Source: Oscillatoriaceae cyanobacterium M33_DOE_052 (GTDB lineage Bacteria > Cyanobacteriota > Cyanobacteriia > Cyanobacteriales > Laspinemataceae). Taken from it: a stretch of 64,000 bases of DNA. The position numbers were made by a program, and so were the translations under genes. The stretch lies in NCBI GenBank assembly GCA_015296065.1, contig DVDU01000199.1, positions 1-64,000 on the forward strand, given 5' to 3'. Of this stretch, positions 27,659-35,364 are shown one piece after another. The notes below the pieces were generated by a model. The model saw only the letters and a program-made list of their open reading frames with translations, ran no database searches and was not told the origin of the DNA. Position 1 is the first letter of the stretch, and every line of letters starts with the position of its first letter.

Positions 27659-28990
27659 TTATTGTAGCTTTTTCAGGGTTTCTTGAGCAAAGGTGAGGAG
27701 TTCGCTGGCTTCGGTGGTGGCAGTGGTGCCGGGTTGGACTTTTTCCAGCTCGTTGATGATGGACTGCAATTTGCTGGCGAGGGCTCCGATGTCTGGTTTC
27801 TTGGCGCCTGCTAATTCTTGCCAATCGGCGATATATTGTTTGGCAAGTTTGAGGGCGGCGGTGGATTCGGTTTCGGCGATCGCCCGGGTGCGGATGTTGC
27901 CGAGGTTGGTTTTGTATTGGGCGAGTTTGGTTTGGGCTTCGATGTAGCCGGGATTATTCACGGGGACTTGCTGAAGAAGATTGATGGCGTCTTCCCAGAG
28001 TTTGGCGATTTGCTCCCATTGGGTGACAGGATGAGGAGGGTTTTGGCTGAGGACGGCGGCTTGCATGGCGAAGGCTTTGGCGGCTTCGATGAGGTTGCCG
28101 CTTTCTTCGGTGTGGATGGCGAAACCGCTTACTTTGTTCAGGTCGCGCTCGGCGGCTTTGATTTTGGGTGGGGCGGCTTGACCAGCGAGGGTTTCTGGTG
28201 GCAGTTGGGCGAGGCGATCGATTGCCGCTTGCCAAGATTCGATCGCCTGGAGTTTCCCCTCCAGAGTTTTCGCCTGCTGGTACTGCTGTTTCGCGGTAGT
28301 AATAGCCACTTCCGCCGCCTCTAGCTCCTTTTGGGCGTTTTGCTCCTGAAATAATTTCGCCTCCATCCGCCCAATAGATTTGCGAGCCACCTCAAACTCA
28401 TCAAAAGTGAACTTCCACGTGCAACTAAAGAACGAGCAGTAAAACTGGGGCTGATATCCCAAAAACCACACGGGCAACCCCTCCAAATGCTGGCGAGCTT
28501 GAGTGACTTTTTCCGCTCCCAGTTGAAAATCGGCTGACCCAGTGGCATTGTTCACCAGTTGATCCGCTTGTTCCACCAGAGAAGTGGCTTGGCGGTAGTC
28601 CCGGTCCATTTTGAGGTAACTAGGCAAGAGCAACATAGGTGCTACCTCCGCTACGGGCTTGCGAATCATGGGAAATGGCAAATTCACCACCCAGATCGCG
28701 GCGGCGCCGGTGCCAAGAAAGGCGGCGACGGTGGCGAATTGACTGAGGAATCCGGGGGAGCAGTTGGCTTTAGCAGCGGCTTGCAGGGCTTGCTGGCTAA
28801 ATTGAGGATAGATATCGATTACTTGGTCTCGGATTTCGGCGTAGGATGCCAGGGGGCCTTGCTCTTGACGCAGCCGATACAACCGCTTGAGGATGATTTC
28901 GCGCAGGGATTTGCCCATTGGGTCTTTACTGGAGATTTTGTCCAGTTCTTCTAGGAGGATTTTAAAAGCGCGATCGTTGAGACGAGTCAT
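27659..28990 (-). CDS. Conserved-type coiled-coil membrane protein, function unknown
   Basis: 443 aa, not assigned to a named family. The N-terminal 80 residues are helical and charged (RAFKILLEELDKISSKDPMG). One membrane helix follows (FLSQFATVAAFLGTGAAAIWVV, about residues 82-103). The long C-terminal region is almost entirely helical and Ala/Gln/Glu/Lys-rich with TPR-like spacing (YQQAKTLEGKLQAIESWQAAIDRLAQLP). A CSFFSCTWKF patch breaks the helices at about residue 185. It lies between a kinase-WD40 gene and a CHASE2 kinase gene on the same strand, which hints at a signalling or envelope role; this is inference. Confidence 0.72.
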   Translation of the reverse strand: MTRLNDRAFKILLEELDKISSKDPMGKSLREIILKRLYRLRQEQGPLASYAEIRDQVIDIYPQFSQQALQAAAKANCSPGFLSQFATVAAFLGTGAAAIWVVNLPFPMIRKPVAEVAPMLLLPSYLKMDRDYRQATSLVEQADQLVNNATGSADFQLGAEKVTQARQHLEGLPVWFLGYQPQFYCSFFSCTWKFTFDEFEVARKSIGRMEAKLFQEQNAQKELEAAEVAITTAKQQYQQAKTLEGKLQAIESWQAAIDRLAQLPPETLAGQAAPPKIKAAERDLNKVSGFAIHTEESGNLIEAAKAFAMQAAVLSQNPPHPVTQWEQIAKLWEDAINLLQQVPVNNPGYIEAQTKLAQYKTNLGNIRTRAIAETESTAALKLAKQYIADWQELAGAKKPDIGALASKLQSIINELEKVQPGTTATTEASELLTFAQETLKKLQ

Positions 28991-29150
28991 AGCACAACCT
29001 GATCCTAAATGGGTTGATATTGGTGCGACAAGACTGCGGCGGCAAAGCCACCCATATTGATTTTAGGGAAAAATGGGGTGAATGGCAGTGCTACTGGGTG
29101 TGATTCTCCCCTTTCCCCATACACCCCTCACCCCTGGGAGGGAGAGTGTT

Positions 29151-31436
29151 TCAGCCCACCTCCCCTGTGCCTGTGGGGTAGAGGGGGGCGGGTTTGAGTT
29201 TCTCGTTCCCCTGGTAGATGGGAATTTCCACGATAAATTCGGCGCCTTTTCCGGGTTCAGAAAGACACCGCAACTTGCCCCCGTGGCGATCGACTACGAT
29301 AAAGTAGCTGGTGGACAAGCCCAAACCCGTGCCTGCACCCACAGGCTTGGTCGTAAAAAATGGGTCAAATATTTTGGGCAATACCGTTGCACTGATGCCC
29401 GGTCCATTATCGGCAATAGAGATTTTGACATAATTATCCTCTGTCACCTCCGTGCGGATGGTGATAGTCAATTCCTGGTTTTTGCCCCCGTGACATTTCC
29501 CGTTTCCGTTGACCATCTCCGCCGTTGTTATCTCTTCTGATAGGGCTGATACCGCATTATTTAAAATGTTCATAAACACCTGATTAATCTGACTAGCATA
29601 ACAGCTAACCAGGGGTGTTTTGCTGTATTCTTGCACTATTTTTATTCCTTTCTCCTCGATACGGGGATGCAAAATGACCAGAGTAGATTCTATGCCTTCA
29701 TGGATGTTAACCTCCTTCATTTCAGATTCATCTAGGCGGGAGAAATTTCGCAAAGATAAAACAATATTGCGAATGCGGGTAGCGCCTGCTTTCATCGACT
29801 CTAAGAGTTTCTGCAAGTCTTCAATCAAAAATTCTAGGTCGATAGATTCTATTTCATTTTTTATTTCTGGTACAGGATTGGGATAGTGTTCCTGATAAAT
29901 AGTAATCAAGTTGAGCAAATCGTTGATATAGTCAGCAGCGGGGGTGAGGTTGCCGTAGATGAAGCTGATGGGGTTGTTGATTTCGTGGGCAACTCCTGCC
30001 ACCATCTGTCCCAGACTAGACATTTTTTCTGCATGAATGAGCTGGGCTTGGGTGGATTTAAGATTTTCCAAGGCGCTTTTAATTTCTCGCGTGCGATCCT
30101 CTACTTTTCTTTCCAGTTCTTTGGCATATTCTTCTAAGGTTTCATTAGCTTTTTCTAAGGCTTCGTTAGTTTTTTTGAGCTGCCATTGATTATGGTAGTT
30201 GGTAATTAAAATTGCCGAGGCGGTCATGGCTACTATGGGTGAAAATACGGGAATTACCCACCCTTGCGTAAAAGCTACGTAGCTGATGCCAAAAATAGTG
30301 CCACCTGATATGATAATGCTGGTGGCTGTGCCTTTGTAAAAGGTATTGTTGGTGAATTGTTTAGTTTCCAGGAACTGCCAGCATAACCCCGCGCCGATGA
30401 AAGACCAAGCTACAATCCAAGACCAGTTCAGGTTCTTGCTCCAGGCTTGTAGCATGGGTCGGTCTTCGAGAGCTGCGCTTAAAATCTGGCTGGTTAGGTT
30501 GGCGTGAATCACCACACCGGGAGTTAATTCTGTGGTGAATTTTTTTTGCTTACTATCGGTGGATAGGATGTTAAAATAGATGTTTAAGGGAGTTTGGAAG
30601 AAGTCGTTGAGGCTGGGGGCAGTTGCACCGATATAAACGATACGATCGCGAAATAGTCCAGGAGGAATCCGATTTTCCAACACATCGGTCAGAGAGATAT
30701 TGTGGAACTGCTCCAACCCCCCCCGATAATTTAGCAAAATCTGATAGCCTGCTGTATCGGTGCCCACATAACCGCCGCCTTCGTGTTCTTTGGTCAAGGG
30801 CACAAATTGGGCTTTACCCAGTCCATATATCTGTTTCGCCCCATTGATTTCCTCTAAGGTGATGCCCTGATTTTTTAAATATAACAAAGCCAGCTTGACT
30901 GCCAGCCCTTCTCGATATTCTCCTTCTTCAGTGCCCAGCAAAATCAAGCCGCGACGCACTTTGCCATCGGCGTCCATGACTAAATCTGAAGCCCCGACTT
31001 GACCCAATTGTTTTAGGGTGGCGGAGGGGGCAATCTTTTTTCCCCCCACTTTTTCAATCCCGATGATGTTGGGGTTAGATTTGAAAAAGGCTACCAGTTC
31101 ATCGTGCCCAGGTGGTACGGGCAAATCTCGATAGATATCGATGCCCACGGCTCGCGGCTGCTGAGCTTGGATGTTTTGCAGGATTTGCGCCATCGCTCTG
31201 TCTGACATGGGCCATTGCCCAAGCCTGGTGATATCTGACTCACCCACGGTGACGATCGCGATGCGTTCATCTACTGGTTCTGTCCGGCGGAGACTAAAAA
31301 ACCGGTCTAAGGTTGCCCACTCCAATAGCTGGAATATGCCAGCAATACTCCCAGCGATCGCCAATCCGGCGACGCTGGGAGCAATAATTAACACTCCGGG
31401 CAACTGACGAATCTGTTTTGTCAGCTTTTGCCACAT
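29151..31436 (-). CDS. CHASE2-domain sensor histidine kinase
   Basis: 761 aa. An N-terminal membrane helix is followed by an extracytoplasmic CHASE2 domain (about residues 40-345; FFSLRRTEPVDERIAIVTVGESDI, RAVGIDIYRDLP, VYIGATAPSLNDFFQTP). Three membrane helices follow (about 335-420), then a coiled coil (LEKANETLEEYAKELERKVEDRT) and a kinase core with phospho-acceptor VAHEINNPISF. The ATPase part has N-box MNILNNAVSAL, DNGPGIS, FFTTKPVGAGTGLGLS. The core closely resembles that of the large kinase at 48.2 kb. It starts 15 bp after the DUF928 gene ends, so both are probably co-transcribed. No response regulator is adjacent. Confidence 0.94.
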   Translation of the reverse strand: MWQKLTKQIRQLPGVLIIAPSVAGLAIAGSIAGIFQLLEWATLDRFFSLRRTEPVDERIAIVTVGESDITRLGQWPMSDRAMAQILQNIQAQQPRAVGIDIYRDLPVPPGHDELVAFFKSNPNIIGIEKVGGKKIAPSATLKQLGQVGASDLVMDADGKVRRGLILLGTEEGEYREGLAVKLALLYLKNQGITLEEINGAKQIYGLGKAQFVPLTKEHEGGGYVGTDTAGYQILLNYRGGLEQFHNISLTDVLENRIPPGLFRDRIVYIGATAPSLNDFFQTPLNIYFNILSTDSKQKKFTTELTPGVVIHANLTSQILSAALEDRPMLQAWSKNLNWSWIVAWSFIGAGLCWQFLETKQFTNNTFYKGTATSIIISGGTIFGISYVAFTQGWVIPVFSPIVAMTASAILITNYHNQWQLKKTNEALEKANETLEEYAKELERKVEDRTREIKSALENLKSTQAQLIHAEKMSSLGQMVAGVAHEINNPISFIYGNLTPAADYINDLLNLITIYQEHYPNPVPEIKNEIESIDLEFLIEDLQKLLESMKAGATRIRNIVLSLRNFSRLDESEMKEVNIHEGIESTLVILHPRIEEKGIKIVQEYSKTPLVSCYASQINQVFMNILNNAVSALSEEITTAEMVNGNGKCHGGKNQELTITIRTEVTEDNYVKISIADNGPGISATVLPKIFDPFFTTKPVGAGTGLGLSTSYFIVVDRHGGKLRCLSEPGKGAEFIVEIPIYQGNEKLKPAPLYPTGTGEVG

Positions 31437-31451
31437 TTGGTAAGGTCAGCT

Positions 31452-32387
31452 TTATAGCTGCTCGTTGATTTGCCACGGGGCGATCGCCTCTAATCCTACC
31501 TGCCCCAGTAAATCTTGCCACTCATTGACGATCGTGGCATCACTGGGTTGAGATGTTTTAGCGGCGACTAAACGCTCTACTGTATCGTACCAAATTCCGT
31601 TAGACGCATACAAGGTGGCTATTTGCAGCGGCTCCAGGTTGCCCACACCAAGCGTCGGTGCTTCTACCCGCTTCACCCAACCTTGAACGCCATAACTATC
31701 GGGGCGCAGAGTCCCTCCTGGAGGTAGCAGGACGAAAAACCACTGGTAGTTTTTCCCCATCTCCAGTTCGGGAGCGTCATCGGGCAAAGTGACTCCTACT
31801 AGACCCCCACCTGATTTGATGCTCAGAGTGGTTTGATAGTGATGGTTCCGGTTTTCGTCTTGGATGCTAAAAAAGACTTCTCGTGAAGTCGTAGGCGGGA
31901 CGAAAACGTAGAACGTGGGACGAGCCGATACCGTGCGCCCATAACGATTTTGGGGTAACACAGGAGTCATCGCGGGGATGTCTGGGTTCCGGCTGCCCCC
32001 AGAAGCGGTGTTACTAGGCGCCGCATCTCCCGGCGGGCGGAAGCTGACGCCCCGAGTCCCCCCAGAGGAGGTGTTATTCGGTGTAGCATCTCCTGGCGGG
32101 CGGAAGCTGACGCCCCGAGTCCCCCCAGAGGAGGTGTTATTCGGTGTAGCATCTCCCGGCGGGCGGAAATTGATGGTCCCCCGGGTGCCACCACCCACCG
32201 TGTTGGTGGGGATAGCGTCTCCTGGGGGTTTAAATTCCAGGCTCAGCAGGGTGCCGTCATGGGCGGTTGCGGGTGCGAGCTGTTGCCCGATCGCTTTTGC
32301 CGCTTCGCCCCAGCCCGTCCCGATGGCTACGGTTCCGGCGAGGGTGACAGAAAATATGGTTTTGGCTAGGTCGGTGTTATTTCCCAT
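31452..32387 (-). CDS. Exported DUF928 protein with internal 63-bp tandem repeats
   Basis: 311 aa. A signal-peptide-like N-terminus (AKTIFSVTLAGTVAIGTGWGEAAKA) precedes about four 21-residue repeats of the type FRPPGDATPNNTSSGGTRG, then the DUF928 domain (about residues 130-305: PTFYVFVPPTTSREVFFSIQDE, YQWFFVLLPP, VQGWVKRVE, GIWYDTVERL). DUF928 proteins are restricted mostly to cyanobacteria and often lie beside CHAT and CHASE2 genes; function unknown. The ATG giving MGNNTDLAK was chosen because the longer frame would overlap the upstream CHAT gene. Confidence 0.88.
   Translation of the reverse strand: MGNNTDLAKTIFSVTLAGTVAIGTGWGEAAKAIGQQLAPATAHDGTLLSLEFKPPGDAIPTNTVGGGTRGTINFRPPGDATPNNTSSGGTRGVSFRPPGDATPNNTSSGGTRGVSFRPPGDAAPSNTASGGSRNPDIPAMTPVLPQNRYGRTVSARPTFYVFVPPTTSREVFFSIQDENRNHHYQTTLSIKSGGGLVGVTLPDDAPELEMGKNYQWFFVLLPPGGTLRPDSYGVQGWVKRVEAPTLGVGNLEPLQIATLYASNGIWYDTVERLVAAKTSQPSDATIVNEWQDLLGQVGLEAIAPWQINEQL
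31995..32235 (-). repeat. 63-bp tandem repeats inside the DUF928 gene
   Basis: Units share AAGCTGACGCCCCGAGTC starting at 32041 and 32104, a spacing of exactly 63 bp. A diverged copy lies on each side. The two middle units differ at one or two bases, so copy number has probably changed recently. Confidence 0.85.
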
Positions 32388-32437
32388 AGGAATACCTACC
32401 TTAAATTTTGTTTGATTTACTAATGAAATTTTATCAT

Positions 32438-35152
32438 CTACAGCCAATTCCCGACTAATACAAATGGGGCCCAAAAATACGGATGATTGTAAAGGGGATT
32501 TTTCAGCATCGCAATCTGGGCTTGCCGGAGCGCTTCCGCTTTAGGCATTTCTGCTGTTTTGGTCGTTAATTGGCTGTAAAATTCACTCATCAACTCTGCT
32601 GTGGATTGGTCATTAACTGACCAGAGGGTGGCGAGGGTACTGCGGGCGCCGGAGCGCAGGGCAAATCCCGCCAATCCGAGAGCAGCTCTTTTATCGCCGG
32701 TGGCGGTTTCACAGGCACTCAAAACCAGTAATTCTACGGGGTTGAGAGTACCCCTTTCCCGGTTTTGAAACAGGCGATCGAAATCATTCACTTGGATCCG
32801 GTCATCCCAGGTGAGCAGAAATGTATCCTCTGGGTTGGAACTAAATTGACCATGAGTTGCCAAATGAACCACCCCAAATGGCTTCGCTTTCATCTGGTTT
32901 TGGAAACTGGTGCGAGTAAAATCCTCGTTTAGCAGCACCTTGGTATTGACTTCTGAGGCAATATTGTTGACCTCTACTTCTACTCCTGGTAGCGCCCCAA
33001 AGCCTTGCCGCGCCTCTGTCAGCCCTACGGCTAACGTTTGCAGCTCTTGGCGTTGTAATCCCTGGGGGAATAACTCCAAACCGGGGCTGAGGGCTACCGC
33101 GTATTTCTCGATGAGATACTGCGTTCCATCATAAAGCGCCGCCATTGGCAAAGAACGCAGCAGGCCATCGGGTATAAATACTAAGGTTTTAATGCCTAAG
33201 CGAGCCAGTTCTGCCTCAGCGGGGCTAACCAGCCAGTCATATACTTGCTGGGAAAGGCGCAAGCGTTCTTTATCTGCATAACCAAGATGAAGAGAAGAAT
33301 ACAATTTAGTCAGCACTGTTTCCACTTCCCCACCGCTCAGGTTCGTGGTGTAATGGCGCAAGGGTTGTCCCGGTAGGGAGAGAATCACCTCGAGTCGATC
33401 GGCTAGGATAATCGGGTGGATGGTGGCGGCTTGAGCATCGATCGCCTCTAGCTGCACCGGTTTCGATTCCAAGCAGGCTTCCCGGAAAAAGTTTTCTATT
33501 TCTGCTCTTTGCAGCGCTTCGATCGCCCCTCGTGCCTCCTTCAGAGAAGCCTGAGTGACCTCATTCTGCCCCGCCATTGGTTGCAGCAACAAACCCACAA
33601 ACTCCCGATAGATGGGTTCCACACTTTCTTGAAAATCAAACTGCAAATCCCGATTGATCGCCACCAAATCCCGGCGCAAAGATTGCAAGCTATCAACCGC
33701 ATCCCGATAAGCCAATATCGCCCCGTTAATATCCCCCTGCTGTTGGAGAATCTTGCCCAGTTGCCAAGCCCCCCGGGCCACGATATCATCCGCCTCAATT
33801 CCTTGGGCGATCGCCAACGTCTGCCCCATTACCTCTTTCGCATTTTCCCACTGGCGATTTGCCGCATACAGTTGCCCCAGTTGATTCATCGCCTCAGCTT
33901 CCGCCCGGGCATCTTGCAACTCCCTGGCTTGCTGCACCGCCTTTGTCAGCACCAACCCCGCCAAATTCCGCGCCGCCGCAGCATCAAATGTAGCATTTGA
34001 CTGCATTGAGTCCTGTGCCGCCAACTTCATCATACTTTCCGCCAAATTCACCCAAGCATACACCCCAGACCGCGAAGGCGATAGCCTTTCTAACTGCCCC
34101 TGGACTTGTGCTGCCCGCTCCATCATCTCTTGTGGCGGCTTTTGCCCAATTAACAAGCTGATTTCATTAACCTGGGCTTGAACTTTTACCAGCGGTTCTA
34201 CAGCCATTTCCTCCGCAGCTTGATAATATGACAAAGCTACCTCATTTTGGCGCAAATCTCTGGCAATATTGCCAATGCTCAATAGAGTAGCGCTAGTATC
34301 ATCAACCATCCCCAACCGCTTGCTAATATCCCAGCTTGACTCTAAAATTTCCTTAGATTGCAGTAAGTCCCCCGAAGTTTGCAGCGCCACCCCCAAACTC
34401 CGCAATCCCTGCGCCTTCAGGACAGAATCTGGTTGCTCTTGCATTTGCGCCACCAGCTCTTCCAATACCGTTTTTGCTCGGCGATACTGTCCCAAAGATT
34501 GCAAGGCTTGAGCTTGATTAATCCGACTGCCCACCTTACCCATTTCATTCCCAGCGCTGCTGTAAGCCGCTTCCGCTTGTTTCCAAGTTGCCAGCGCCGC
34601 TTCTGTTTCTCCCCGCGCTAGTTGCCAGCTTCCTTTATTGTTCAACGTTTGGGCGAATATCCCTTGCCATTGCCCATCTAAATTAGCTCCTAGGGATTCA
34701 CGTTCAGTTAGGGGCAAACTGCCATTACCACCTAATTGCAATAATAAATTGAAGCTCTTTTCTATGGCGGCTCCTGCCATATCCCACAGCCCCAATTCTT
34801 GATATACTGCGCCCAAATAATTTAGGCTCATGGCTTGTTTCAGAATATCACCCCGGCTCTCATATTCTCTCGCGGCATTTTCCCAGATTTTTGCCGCTTC
34901 CGCCAACCTCCCTGACTGGTACATTTCCCTCCCTTCTTGCAAGGAAGCAGTAAGGATTTCCGAGGTCACGGGTTGGCGGATTTCTTGGCCGTTAACCCCT
35001 ACGGCGGCTGCCCTGGGCAGTGGTGCCAGACTCAACCCCAAAATTGAGCCGGTGAGTAGTAGTTGAAAAACCAAAATATTTCTCCCACCGGTTTTTTTAT
35101 CTGGGGATAAATCTTGTTTTAAAGTATTTTGGGGATGATTGCTTTGTGACAT
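32438..35152 (-). CDS. TPR-CHAT caspase-like peptidase, exported
   Basis: 904 aa. A signal/anchor segment (ILVFQLLLTGSILGLSLAPLPRAAAVG, about residues 27-53) is followed by many TPR-type helical repeats (about 70-520) and a C-terminal CHAT domain (about 620-904). The caspase-like dyad is present: His in VVHLATHGQFSS and Cys in VLSACETATGDKRAALGLAG, followed by ARSTLATLWSVND. CHAT proteases cleave partner proteins in several bacterial systems; in cyanobacteria such large TPR-CHAT proteins often sit beside two-partner-secretion genes. The ATG giving MSQSNHPQN was used, since the frame before it enters palindromic repeats. The DUF928 gene follows about 50 bp downstream. Confidence 0.93.
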   Translation of the reverse strand: MSQSNHPQNTLKQDLSPDKKTGGRNILVFQLLLTGSILGLSLAPLPRAAAVGVNGQEIRQPVTSEILTASLQEGREMYQSGRLAEAAKIWENAAREYESRGDILKQAMSLNYLGAVYQELGLWDMAGAAIEKSFNLLLQLGGNGSLPLTERESLGANLDGQWQGIFAQTLNNKGSWQLARGETEAALATWKQAEAAYSSAGNEMGKVGSRINQAQALQSLGQYRRAKTVLEELVAQMQEQPDSVLKAQGLRSLGVALQTSGDLLQSKEILESSWDISKRLGMVDDTSATLLSIGNIARDLRQNEVALSYYQAAEEMAVEPLVKVQAQVNEISLLIGQKPPQEMMERAAQVQGQLERLSPSRSGVYAWVNLAESMMKLAAQDSMQSNATFDAAAARNLAGLVLTKAVQQARELQDARAEAEAMNQLGQLYAANRQWENAKEVMGQTLAIAQGIEADDIVARGAWQLGKILQQQGDINGAILAYRDAVDSLQSLRRDLVAINRDLQFDFQESVEPIYREFVGLLLQPMAGQNEVTQASLKEARGAIEALQRAEIENFFREACLESKPVQLEAIDAQAATIHPIILADRLEVILSLPGQPLRHYTTNLSGGEVETVLTKLYSSLHLGYADKERLRLSQQVYDWLVSPAEAELARLGIKTLVFIPDGLLRSLPMAALYDGTQYLIEKYAVALSPGLELFPQGLQRQELQTLAVGLTEARQGFGALPGVEVEVNNIASEVNTKVLLNEDFTRTSFQNQMKAKPFGVVHLATHGQFSSNPEDTFLLTWDDRIQVNDFDRLFQNRERGTLNPVELLVLSACETATGDKRAALGLAGFALRSGARSTLATLWSVNDQSTAELMSEFYSQLTTKTAEMPKAEALRQAQIAMLKNPLYNHPYFWAPFVLVGNWL

Positions 35153-35193
35153 ATTTATAAGATTTTTATCATAAATGAAGGAATTATGCCGTC

Positions 35194-35364
35194 GGGGCTG
35201 ACGCCCAACTATGAGCATCCTTTTGGGCTAAAGCCCAACTACAAACCTTTGGGAGGGCTGAAGCCCAACTACAAACCACATGAGGGCTGAAGCCCAACTA
35301 CAAACCACATGAGGGCTGAAGCCCAACTACAAACCACATGAGGGCTGCAGCCCAACTACAAACC
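35194..35364. repeat. Array of six GGGCTNNAGCCCAACTAC units
   Basis: Units at about 29-31 bp spacing: GGGCTGACGCCCAACTATGA, GGGCTAAAGCCCAACTACAA, then four copies ending ACAAACCACATGA or a variant. It separates the TPS exoprotein gene from the CHAT gene. No spacers, so not CRISPR. Same family as the array at 1-137. Confidence 0.9.
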
